From positions 52,424,779 through 52,488,778 of the forward strand of contig NC_090319.1 of NCBI RefSeq assembly GCF_040869045.1: a stretch of 64,000 nt of DNA. Direction: 5' to 3'. Under the pieces are notes generated by a model. That model ran no database searches. It was given only the letters and a program-made list of their open reading frames with translations, and was not told where the DNA came from. This DNA comes from Eurosta solidaginis (taxonomy: Eukaryota; Arthropoda; Insecta; Diptera; Tephritidae). This document shows, piece after piece, positions 21,248-31,403 of this stretch; position 1 is the stretch's first letter, and every line of letters begins with the position of its first letter. The translations under genes and the position numbers were made by a program.

Positions 21248-22700
21248 CTATATTTCTTTCACGCTAAGCTGGATCTTCGCTTTTGTACACAGTTGCTCAG
21301 AAGCTAAACGAAATGCTAACGGGCATAATTCACATCTATAAACATTATCACAGAGATGAGTACGCAGCTGTTTGATTAGATCGTTGCCTTGAGCATAAAC
21401 ACCTTCGCAATATTTGCATTTGTAAGGTTTTTCACCGTTTTGTGTGCGCACATGAACGCGCTGGTGATCTGAGCGAACAAAACGCTTGTCACAACAAACA
21501 CAATTATACGGCCTTTCACCAGTATGATTCTTTTCGTGTTTCCTCAACTGATTAAGAAAATGAAATGCAGAACCGCGAATACCGCAGATATGTGCTTTGG
21601 TTTTGCTATGTGACGCCTTATGATTGGCTATATCGCTGTAACAACGGAATCTCAACGGGCAATGGGGACACTCAAAGGGCTTGTCATCACGGTGACGCAA
21701 ACGATGCTGTTTCATGTTGCCCGCCGTGCTGTATGATTTGCCGCACTCGGGACACAAGTGAGGGAGTTCCCTCACGGAACGTGTTACACCATGCCTCCTT
21801 AACCTAGCGCTAGTATAACTCTTGTTGCATAATTTGCAAGTGTGGTTTGTTGTTTTCTTTGCTTTATTCTCAGTATGTTTTCCTTATAATGTCTCGTTAA
21901 CGCACGCTGAGAGCTGTATATTTTACCACACAGTTTGCAAGCTTTGCAATAAAAAATTTTCAGTTACTCTCTCGTCAGGGACTAAGCGTTGTTCATCTAA
22001 AGATTCTGCTTTATGAAAATAACGATTGCAAACATCACATTTAAACACTGCAATATTGAAGCTGTTCCTTTTGCTGGAAAGTCGCATAGTGCAGCTTTAC
22101 ATGGTTTCGCAAAAGGCTAGGTCTGCTTAAAGATTTATTGCATATATGACATATAAATTTTGGCGCACTATAAATTGTTAGAGTTGAACTTACCTGCTCT
22201 TCCATTGTTTTGAATGTTGAAGACAGGGTTCCATCATCGCTATATACCGTAGCTTCGTCATCACAAGCCTCATTTTAACAAGCTCGTTTACATCACCTTT
22301 TGCATCCTTAATACGTACAACATTTCTGCTGCTGCAACATTTCTGTCAGCTGCAAGTGTTTGTAGTCCATCCAATAAAGGTTTTACAGATTCAACCACCA
22401 TTACCTCTTCACTGGTTCCTAACAGAGATGCAGGTGCTGACATTTTAACCCCCGTTATTGGTTCCGTTATGGTTAATGGTTTATGATTTCTCTCAGCATT
22501 CCATTCACGCAACTGTCGATCGGATTGGGTGCACTTCTGTTGGAACAGGTAAAAACTACGTAATTGTTGAACGCATTCACAACAGATTTTTTTGGGGCAG
22601 CTTGCCATTTACATGAACTTCTATTTGCGGTATTGTGATGGCGAGCAACTCAACCATTCGTAGAAAGCCACATTACAAGAGTACAATTTATTGGCTTTAC
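21248..22700 (-). pseudogene. ZAD/C2H2 zinc-finger gene, broken, antisense cargo in BEL
   Basis: On the minus strand, the C-terminal half of a ZAD domain is encoded at about 22690-22500 (a segment with HVNGKLP in one frame and ICCECVQQL, FQQKC and QLREW in another). A one-base change in an A7 run near 22595 separates the frames. Then comes an acidic linker and about eight C2H2 fingers down to 21248, including FICHICNKS and RYEC-type fingers joined by TGERPY and NGEKPY linkers. Damage: several frameshifts, one finger with Cys replaced by Arg (HICGIRGSAF) and others with His replaced by Gln. The first half of the ZAD was not found. ZAD zinc-finger proteins are insect transcription factors; this copy cannot make one. 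No intron is evident. It lies antisense to the BEL transcript. Confidence 0.8.
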
Positions 22701-22844
22701 ACTCAACGCCGCGTGTTTTCTATCAATGACTTTTTGTTTTCCATTCAGGAAATGGAAAAGCGTAGCAGATGTCAAAATCTCTACACTTCATGTCTGATTG
22801 TCAATAATTATTGCAATACAACCGTTAGGCCTCATGCGCAATCA

Positions 22845-22925
22845 TCTCGCGCACTACACGTCATGCACTACATGCCGCACTACACGTCATGCCGCACTAC
22901 ACGTCACGCACTACATTCCGCACGA
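22845..22925 (+). repeat. Short minisatellite, GCACTACACGTCATG units
   Basis: GCACTACACGTCATGC recurs four times, with interspersed GCACTACAT variants, at spacing of about 14-33 bp. Seen directly; function unknown. Confidence 0.6.
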
Positions 22926-23559
22926 AATATCGAGCAACACGCCATACATGTCGCGTATTACATATCTCGACCAATCATTAATTTGGTCGAGATTTAAAAT
23001 ACTTAATTCCACGAATTTCAACATTATCGACAATACACGTCAAAAATAATGTTGAATGGTGGAAGTGCAACTCTGTAATACCTTTTCAGCCAGGTTTCTA
23101 ACCGTTCCGTGTGGTGGCAGGCCGCTTGTTGTGACAAAAAAATTTCACCACAAATCAAAAAATAAATCTTTAGGACTACTTCGGCGACATCTAATGACAT
23201 AAAATAAATTATAAAATCCCTACAAAAGGTTGGTCACAAAACCTAATCACGCCCATGCAAGTGTGACTAGGAATATAACCTATGACCTGGTAAAAGGACT
23301 AGTCAAATGACGTGGAGTGACGAGAGCGTTTTTGCAGGGATGCACTAGAGGCGCTAAAGCACCAGCCACATCGTATGGATGCGTGCTAACTCCGTTTTTT
23401 CTTCGTATTTACTTATGGCCATTAATTTTTATTTCAATAAAATGTTTTTTTTTCTCTTGCGAAAATATATGAGAGATAATATTTTTTGGCTTACGCCACC
23501 CAAACAACATTCCGCCAACCTCAATTTGGGCATGATCAATGATATCAACATTCTTTCAG

Positions 23560-24768
23560 ATCATGACCCGCTACGAAACTCTATTGGCCAAGTCAGAGGG
23601 GGGCGCCAAGCGCTTCGACGTCGCCTGCCAGCTCTGCGGTAGAAACCATAGTATGAGGCTCTGCGCTGAGTACAGAAGCAAGTCGCCCGAAGAAAGGTTA
23701 CGGGCTGTCCTACTACATAAATACTGCCCCAATTGTTTGTCGCCGTTTCATCGCGTTAACAACTGCAAAAGTAAATATCGATGCAAAAGGTGTAACGAGA
23801 AGCACCATACTACGCTTCACCTCGAGGACCAACGTCCTGCACGCGCAGAAACCATTGTCGTCGGCGACGACAGCCAATCGGACGACGAGTTGTCGATCCA
23901 CTTATCGGGACCAACTAAGTCTTGGGCCCAACAAGTCGAGGAGGCAGAGTTGGAAGAAGAAATGGCTAGAGCCGAACAAAACCCCTCAACCAGCAATCTT
24001 GGGATGCGTAGTTTTCGGCCGCTGCTACAGCATGAACGGTAGGCGGAAAAGTTCAAGAAAGAACGACAAGAACAAGACAATTGGCGGCAGCAGGACACCG
24101 AACTCCATACCACATCATCGAAGGGAAACGCTGCCCATGGTCGGCCCAGAGCAGCTAAACGCGTAACGAGGCAAAATCGAAACAAAACCGCGCCATATCA
24201 AAGTCACGCGAGCAAAGTCGACAGTAGACGAGCGCTATTACAAGCCGTACCAGCCGGCTTCCGAACGGGACGCCTATCCCAGACAACGACCCCATCACCC
24301 ATCATGCGACCATTTGTGCCCATCGCACCGACTGCCGTCGTACGGATCGAATCGCGGGGCCACTTGCATTTGGTTCGAGCTATAATCGATCCCTGCGCCA
24401 CAAGTACAATTGTCGATGCAGAGCTGGTGCGCGACCTACAGTTAGAGCGTCAAGGATCAGGGCAATGCACAATAATCCTGCGCGGGAAATTCGGGTCATC
24501 CACACACTTGACCACTCAAGCCAGCATTGTTGCAAGCCACTATCGGTTGAGTCCGCCATCAAATGTAGATCCGAAGATTGCCGCTCCATTCCAATTCATG
24601 CGGCTGGCCGACCCACAGTTCTACCGCTCATCGCCAATTCGGCTTACACTCGGCGCAGATATATACGCCGAAATGATGGTGAGCGGAACGCCAGCAACAA
24701 CAGTTGGCGGTCTCCTAACCCAACCGACCGTGTTCGGGTTGGTGGTCTCGGGAGCCTGCCAAAAATAA
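23560..24768 (+). pseudogene. Second BEL-type gag knuckle/retropepsin frame with one in-frame stop
   Basis: An open frame runs from ATG 23563 (or 23539) to 24768, broken only by TAG at 24040-24042. It encodes cysteine-rich gag knuckles (CQLCGRNHSMRLC, then YCPNCLSPFHRVNNC and CKRCNEKHHTTLH), an acidic linker, a basic linker and a DUF1758-like retropepsin with IIDPCATS at the active site and LTLGADIY downstream. The active-site Asp is present but the usual D-S-G is D-P-C, so activity is doubtful. No N-terminal gag, RT or integrase accompanies it. TTCTTTCAG at 23551-23559 is a splice-acceptor-like site right before it, and TTCTTTTCTTTTTCCACAG ends at 24880 after it. It may be a captured fragment of another BEL element or an accessory frame read from a spliced RNA. 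Confidence 0.7.
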
Positions 24769-25032
24769 ATATCCGACTTTCACGCCTCACACATGCGCCA
24801 TCATATATATCTTTAAGTAAATATGCACGGAATTTAAAACCACGTACGTATATCTAATAACTTCTTTTCTTTTTCCACAGGAGAGCGAAACGTGAGGTCA
24901 ACCATCTGGCGTGCAGTGCTTGCAGTCCGCATCTGCACTGCCTTCTTTCATTAGCACCTTACTGGACGTGCGATCGCGTGGCATCCCTTTTTTTTAATGT
25001 ATTCTTTGTTGCTTACGGCAAGGGGGCCGGTA
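24769..25032 (+). other. BEL 3' non-coding region and polypurine tract
   Basis: It contains the strong acceptor-like site ending at 24880 and the purine tract AAGGGGGCCGG (25020-25030) directly before the 3' LTR, the expected primer for plus-strand DNA synthesis. Confidence 0.75.
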
Positions 25033-25559
25033 TGTTTAGGCCACAGGCCTAAATATATCTCCCCTCCCTCGTAACATAATTTTCTTCGTTTACTACCACA
25101 TATGCATGCTTGTGATCACTAATACACACGGGCGTGTGTGAGTGGTAGTACGCATGTATCTTAGAGTTTTACCGCTGTGAGCCCGCGGTATAGCAACTTT
25201 GTTGCCGGGAAACCCAACGAAGGAGCTGTATCTCGGGTTCATCGGCTCATGTCGCAAAGAGGCTCGTCCTCTTTTGATCCAGCAGCCAGCAAAGGAACAC
25301 GTAATCGCCCGTTCACGTAAGTTGTCAAATTCATAAAATAATTTCCGAAAATATCTTTACCATTTTCATTTTCACAACATCTGTTAATAAATTTCCTTAA
25401 CACTTGTTGTATTTATACATATTGAATAAAAAAAACACTGTGAATTCTCTTGTATTAATACGAAACCCTTTTTGGTGTTTTTATTTTCTTATTTTTTTCG
25501 CCTTAACTATTATTTAACAAATACGTGGGTGCGCGCCGTTGCCACCACGCATTTGTTCA
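25033..25559 (+). repeat. 3' LTR of the BEL/Pao element
   Basis: 527 bp, with no difference from 12927-13453 found by reading. It ends TTGTTCA and is followed by GCGTT (25560-25564), the second copy of the target duplication. Confidence 0.95.
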
Positions 25560-25564
25560 GCGTT

Positions 25565-27270
25565 AAAAGGTCGTATGGAGCAGTTACAACTAAACCGCCC
25601 AGCTGTGCCAGCAAGCAATACGAAGGTAAAAACTCCATCTTATGACGGCTCTATTCCTTTCCAAGTCTTTAAGCTACATTTTGAGAAGACCGCAACAGTG
25701 AACAACTGGAATGCTGAACATAAAGTTGCTGCACTCTTCGTAGCATTGAAAGGACCAGCTGCCGAAATCTGACAGACTATTCCAGAGTACGAACGGAACA
25801 GTTATGACGCATTGATGACTGCTGTAGAACGAAGGTACGGAAGCGAACACAGGAAACAGATATATCAAATAGAATTGCAAAACCGTTACCAAAAAGTTAA
25901 TGAAACTTTGCAAGAGTTTGCTCTGGATGTTGAAAAGCTTGCACATTTGGCAAAGGCGGACGCACCCGTGGAGTATACTGAGAGGGTAAAAATCCAGAGT
26001 TTTATAAATGGCATACGGGATGTAGAAACGAAGCGAGCGACATATGCGAACCCAACACAAGCATTCGCAGAAACGTTATCCCATGCACTGACTCAAGAAA
26101 CAGCGTCACTTTTGAGTAAGCCCGCATACAGAGCTCATCGCGCGGAAGTGAAAAGGCCAGACTAGGTAGACACAATTTTGGAAGCACTAAAAGGACGATT
26201 GTGTCGTCAAATGCTTCAAATGCGGAAGCCCGGTCACATTGAGGGTCAATGCGATCTTGGTCCTGGTAGTTCCAACTTGGGTGGCCGTAAACGCAAAGCT
26301 GGAGGAGATGAGCAAGAGCGTGCCAGATGTAAAGATCGAGAGCTAGCTCCAGCTGTTAAATGTCCTGTGATATCCATGTCGCGAATTGGAAGAAAATCGA
26401 GCAGTCTTCCCGTCAAAGGAAAGGTGGATGGCAAGGAGCGTGTACTGACTGTAGATACGGGTGCATCCCACTCCTTATTCTGATCTGATTTAGTCAACAG
26501 GAGAGTAAAGCCATTACCTGGAGCAAGGTTGCGTACGGTCACTGGCGAGTATAACCAAGTCCGGGGAGAAGTGATCTGTGAAGTCTTAATTGGGAAGGTC
26601 ATGGTTCTACACAAATTCGTTGTGGCAGAGATCGTTGATGAAGTCATATTTGGAGTGGACTTCTTAGTTGACCATGACATCAGGATAGACATGCAAAGAA
26701 GGAATATGTGCTATAAGACCAGGATGTACCACTTAACTTCAGTTTGGAGAAAGGGTTTAACAGTAATCGAGTACTGGTGGCGAAGACTCGAAAAAGACCA
26801 CGAAAGTCAAAGGTAAAGGTTGATGGATCGAATAGGCCAAATAAAGCGAAATCAAAAGTACCTGCGAGAGAAACACTGGCATTGACAAAACCAAAGGGAC
26901 GCACGAAAACGAAGGAAAGAATTTCCCAGAAGAAATGCGAGGGTAGTTTCAAGCCACGGCGCATTACTGTTGTGAAATGTGGGAACGATACTGATTATGC
27001 GAAGCCAATCCGTCAAGCGCAAGCTCTGTGAAGTGGCTCATTGGCCAAGGAACGGAGTGTGAGGGAACGGCCCAGGGTAATGAGTAGTAGGATGAAATAC
27101 AGGTACGACAAGGACTATAATTTGGAAGGTTTCTTGGAGGGAGATTTGGTACTGCTTTACTACCCTCACCGGCGGAAAGGTGTTCCATCCAAAATTCGGT
27201 GCAGTTGGGAAGGCCCGTACAAAGTTGTGAATAAGATCAGTGATACCATCTACCGCATACAAACCACTGG
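25565..27270 (+). pseudogene. Gag-protease-integrase tail of gypsy-like copy 1, broken
   Basis: This continues the gag interrupted at 12926. It aligns throughout with copy 2 (51740-53470): a capsid-type gag region (LQLNRPAVPASN, then NWNAEHKVAALFVALKGPA), a damaged zinc knuckle (only MRKPGHIEGQC recognisable at about 26221-26250), protease with VDTGASHSLF at about 26455, a Lys/Arg-rich linker, and an integrase-C-terminal-like segment with EGDLVLLYYP and CSWEGPYKVV. Stops interrupt it at about 25770, 26163, 26481, 26814 and 27029, along with frameshifts. The sequence jumps from the end of the integrase tail straight into the LTR at about 27271, so the polypurine tract is lost. Confidence 0.8.
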
Positions 27271-27800
27271 GAAACTGTTCTAATGCTAAGTAAATGAAGT
27301 CACAACAACAATAAAGCAGACAGCCACTTGTATCTACGTAAAAGAATCAATCATTATGTCTACACATATGTACGTGCACGAAGCGGAGAAGAAACGCATA
27401 ACCACATCATATATCTGAGATACTCCCAAAAGTATGCAATAATTGTGCAAGTATCACTCACATATACACGCGCATGGACTATAAGAGAAGCTATAAAATC
27501 GTGCATCTGTAGTTACAGCTGAGTAATTTTATAGCAGATAACTAACTAGTAAGTTCTGGAAATAGAAGCGCCTAGAAATATGTCAACGAGGAAACCGCAC
27601 AGTATAAAAGCAGCAGCAGTAGAGGCACGACAGTCAATTTGATTTAAGCACGCTATCTGTCGAGCAATAGAAGTGTTTTTGAAAGTAGCCTAATAAAGGC
27701 CATTTTCCATTATCGAATATTGGAGTTATTTATTCAACAGTTTTGATTCGAACGTTAGCAGAAGGTTGCGAATAAGCGGAATTGCAGTAAATTGGTTACA
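27271..27800 (+). repeat. 3' LTR of gypsy-like copy 1 (5' end deleted)
   Basis: It matches 11751-12279 with scattered differences and lacks the first 40 or so bases. TATAAAAG is at 27603-27610 and a TAATAAAGGCC polyadenylation signal lies near 27690. It ends GGTTACA. The many differences from the 5' LTR show the element is old. Confidence 0.8.
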
Positions 27801-27804
27801 ATAT

Positions 27805-29560
27805 AATAAGAGCCACCAGTCTGCTTCGAGTGGCGAGTAACTCGCTGGAAATTAAAAGAATTGATGCTTAATGTTTGCTATGAGGGGCATTTTTAATTGT
27901 CTCGCGTTTATCCATATCGTGTAGGCACCTTATGCAAATGTGATTTTTGTAAAGAGAATTATTTAATTAATTAAATACAGTCGGAAAAATAAACACAAAT
28001 ATCCCACGGAAATGTATAAAGACATTTGTGCACATATCGCCCAAAAAAAACTTCGATTACCCTAACCAAAAACATTATGCAAAGTAACGTGTGAGGTCTC
28101 TCATTATATGTATTCCCTTTGCCTTGTGTGCCTTTCAGTTGGCTGTCTCGGTGTCGGGCTTAGTATCAATATTGGCCCCCTTCTCAGTTGCGATCGCCAT
28201 TTGGTGGACTTTTAGTGTGTGGTTCATTCGTCGTTGCAGTCCAGTCCCTAATCACTGTTTCGTTCACAGTTCCAATCGCAGCCTAAACTGAAGCTTGACC
28301 CTGTGTCTTCTCCTTGGTTTTTTCAGCATATGGGTTCATATTTTCACTACTGATTTTAAATTTGGTGTCCTGAGACGGTGTCTTTTCCCCTTTTCATTCC
28401 CTATACTAATCGGTAATTTTAGGAGTACTGCGAAGCTTACCTCCTTGAGTAAGCCTGAGTTGTTCCGAAACATATAGATGGCTATCGTAATGGATCCTAC
28501 ACTATGTTGGCTAGAAATTACCTTAACAAACATGTTTTGAAATTGATGTCTAGACAATGCCCCGGTCATCTTCACATTTTTCTTAGCTCTTATTTCTCAT
28601 TAGGTTCATAAAACTGCTTCCAGAAATGCCTCGGTGGTAATGGGCACATCATTCCGCTTACCAGGATTGGGCACGCTTATCACGCTTAGTGCCCTATGTT
28701 TATATTTCACTATGCCCAACCCTGCAAAACACTTATTACAGCACAATCTCCCTTGTGGATTGTTAATAGGAATCTATATACCAGATAGAAACTATTCGTC
28801 AATACTTAAAACAGACTTTTGTTGCACTGGGCTCGAATTACGTATTCCGTTATCGAAACGGCAATCGTATGAAAAAAAGATTTAACGAAGGTCAATTTTT
28901 AGCAAAATTGAAAGCATTTTTCCCAAAAAGTTCCACGGTTCTTTTTCTAAGCATTGCCCTAGATCAGAGGGCCACAACACGAGCAGATCTTTGAATACAG
29001 CCGCAAAATTATATGTAGGTGTGTGTGTGTACAAAGAGAAAAGTGAGAAGACCTTCGGCATAACTTCACGCATGAGCTGTTTACTGCTTGCAGTACGAGC
29101 GAACTCTCATTCACTGCTTGGTCTATTCTCAATCGATGCACTTACACGACATGTCGATGAAAGCCGTATGGATTTCTGATGGCATACGAAGCTGTTCTGG
29201 GCATTTCCGCTCTAGATATTATGTGATACTCAAAACCAGTAATCGGCAACATGAAAATGGAGCTAAATATGTTAGTGAGAGTGCAATGGTTGCGCAAATC
29301 ACTTGAAGCATCGACTACTAAACGAAAGAGAATAATACTGTTTTCACACAGGCGGCTTAATGAATAATAAAGGCAGTTTTCTACATTAAGACGCTTATTG
29401 AGCTCAATCTTCCCTACAAAATTCGAATATATAATTATTTCATTAGTAGCTAATCGCCTAGTGAAGTCAAACGCACAATGCAACTCTGTTGGCAGCGTTC
29501 CGCTTCTTAGTTTTTGGTGTGTTCAGTGCATAAAAATGTCATTTGTCAAAGTAAATGTCA
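27805..29560. other. Unassigned sequence
   Basis: No supported gene or repeat. Frames of 60-113 codons (28091-28885 and 28882-29483) have no recognisable domain and overlap each other on both strands, as chance frames do. Confidence 0.5.
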
Positions 29561-29568
29561 TTGTCTGC

Positions 29569-29751
29569 ATGGCGGAACGATACAAGGTGGCCGCATCGAA
29601 CAGCTGATTATAACCTTTTTTATTTGATTTGATACATTAACTACTGGCGCAGTACGATTTTGACATTTGTCCATCGAATTTACAAGTACATGGAATTTTT
29701 TTTATGTTTGTTGGTATGTCACCATGCTGCCACCTTGTATCGTTCCGCCAT
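29569..29751. repeat. Near-perfect 28-bp inverted repeat, 127-bp loop
   Basis: ATGGCGGAACGATACAAGG (29569-29587) and the following 9 bases are repeated inversely at 29724-29751 with one mismatch in 28. Outside the arms both sides carry CATTGTCTG-like and GACAGACAAT-like sequence, so the symmetry may extend further. It fits a small MITE or foldback. Confidence 0.6.
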
Positions 29752-29759
29752 GATTGTCT

Positions 29760-30950
29760 GTCATATAGCATTGTCATTTTATTCGCTTGACATTTCATCC
29801 TTCATACTAATCGAGCAGTTATTTCTGTGTGAAAGCAAAAAATTTACGATTTCATTAGAAGGTGAAATGAGATCATTAAGTTTCTGTGTGAAAACAGTAT
29901 AAGAATACGTGTGAATCGAGTGCCTGCAATTGTATCGCTGTTTGCAGACCATTGCTCAAAACCTACTAACACAGATCATATTTTGTTATGTGCCCCCTTG
30001 TAGGTGGAGAGTCCTCCCGCAAAATGAACCATTTTCTCATATTTCGACGTAAACCAACTCACCTAAGTTAAGTTTAAACAAACAAATTAGCTCAAAAATT
30101 CACTGAACAAAGTTTTGAAACCAAAAAAAAATATATTTTAATTTTCTATTACAATAACAACTGTACTAAATTTTAGTTCAATAATGCAAATATTCACATT
30201 TTATTTAAAACTAAAATTGAGTAAAATACCAGCAGCAAAAATATGAAAAAGTTAACGAACCACTCCCATTCTATTAAAGCAGCTTTTGTACTGAAAAACT
30301 ACATAAAAAGCATCTAATTCTCAAAACGTTAATTATAATAACAAAACGTTAAAAACATTAAATTGCTAACATTTTACAACTTTTACTTTATTGTTTTTGT
30401 GTTCAACTAATCTACATGAATTTTTTATTCCATTGAAACAAAAACTGAAACTAATTGGCATGCATTTATTGCGCAAAAACATTAATCAGCCAACCAAAGA
30501 AAAAGTCCTGAAAATGTTTGCGACGCATTAAAATCAACTCAGGGGCAACCAATAGCAAAAATTTAATGCAGAAAGTGTAATGGAAATTTTGGAAAAACAA
30601 AAACGGTAAAATTTATAACAAAAACCAACAAATGCTTGACGCTTTTAATGTGAATTAGTTTAAAATGAATCATTAAAAATGGCAGTACTGGTCATAAGTA
30701 CATATATATGCAATTTCATACCAGAGTTGGGCGTCAACGATAGGGATTGCAAGATTTGTACAGTGTAGCGTGTGCACATAAACCATATCAAAGCATAAAT
30801 ATGTTTAAAATAGGAGAACAAAGAAAACAAAAAAGGAAAAGTGAATTAGAAATTTAAGGGCAAGAACAAGAAATGGCAAAAAAAAAAGGGAAAGCAAAGA
30901 AAAAGAAAATGGAAAAGAAACCAGAAATAAAAAGGCAGAAGATAGAAAAG
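29760..30950. other. Unassigned AT-rich sequence
   Basis: Nothing recognised beyond A-rich low complexity toward 30840-30950. Confidence 0.5.
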
Positions 30951-30954
30951 AGAA

Positions 30955-31344
30955 TAAAAAGTTAAAATTGAAATTAAAACTAAAATTAAAAATAAAACTA
31001 AAATTAAAACCAAATTAAAACTAATATTGAAATTAAAATTAAAGTCAAAACTAAAATTAAAAATTTAAATTTTAAAATTACATTTTAATTTTAATTGGAA
31101 TTAAAAAAAATTTTTAATTAAAATCTAAATTTAAATTAAAAATAAAATTTAAATTTAAATATAAAATTAAAATTAAAAATTAAATTTATATTCAAACATA
31201 AATTAAAATTAAAATTCAAATTTTAATTTTAATTAAAACTGATATAAAAATTAAAATTTAAATAAAATCTAGAATGAAAACTACAATTGAAATTTAAATT
31301 AAAGTTAAAACTAAAATTAAAAATTTAAATTTAAATTTAAATTA
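30955..31344. repeat. Interrupted TTAAAA-type hexamer array (left part)
   Basis: Runs of ATTAAA, AAATTT and AACTAA units. The same array resumes at 36636-37224, so the LINE at 31345-36635 inserted into it. The 12-bp AAATTTAAATTA at 31333-31344 recurs at 36636-36647 and is a plausible target duplication, although the low complexity weakens it. Confidence 0.7.
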
Positions 31345-31403
31345 CTTACTTACTTACTTAATTGGCGCTTAACCGTCTAAACTGCGCGCCAGTCGCTCCT
31401 TCG

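Larger units (their letters stand above)
12927..25559 (+). mobile_element. BEL/Pao LTR retrotransposon, young, 12.6 kb with extra cargo
   Basis: Two LTRs of 527 bp (12927-13453 and 25033-25559) look identical when compared by eye. Each begins TGTTTAGG and ends TTGTTCA, and a perfect 5-bp target duplication GCGTT flanks the element. Inside are a 1.27-kb leader, an intact 1729-codon gag-pol, paired hairpins after the stop, about 5 kb of other sequence and a polypurine tract (AAGGGGGCC) just before the 3' LTR. BEL/Pao elements are usually around 6-10 kb, so the extra 5.1 kb is out of the ordinary. Identical LTRs mean recent insertion. With intact LTRs and pol this copy may be competent, but the cargo makes that uncertain. 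Confidence 0.93.
11710..27800 (+). mobile_element. Non-autonomous gypsy-like LTR element, copy 1 (old, split by BEL)
   Basis: The 5' LTR is at 11710-12279 and a 5'-truncated 3' LTR at about 27271-27800. The flanking sequence is ATAT at 11706-11709 and 27801-27804, a likely 4-bp target duplication. The inside, after removing the BEL insertion (12927-25559 plus one GCGTT), is about 2.4 kb: SAP-type N-terminus, coiled coil, gag, zinc knuckle, aspartic protease, basic linker and integrase C-terminal tail, the same plan as copy 2 at 50458-54140. It has several stops and frameshifts, a damaged zinc knuckle, and a deletion that removes the end of the frame, the polypurine tract and the start of the 3' LTR. 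It cannot move by itself. Confidence 0.85.

Noticed and set aside
21565..22016. Plus-strand frames over the zinc-finger region
   Set aside because: They are shadows of the minus-strand C2H2 pseudogene; Cys/His-rich only because of the opposite strand.
29142..29483. 113-codon minus-strand frame as a host gene
   Set aside because: No recognisable domain, overlapping frames on the plus strand, no splice or promoter context.
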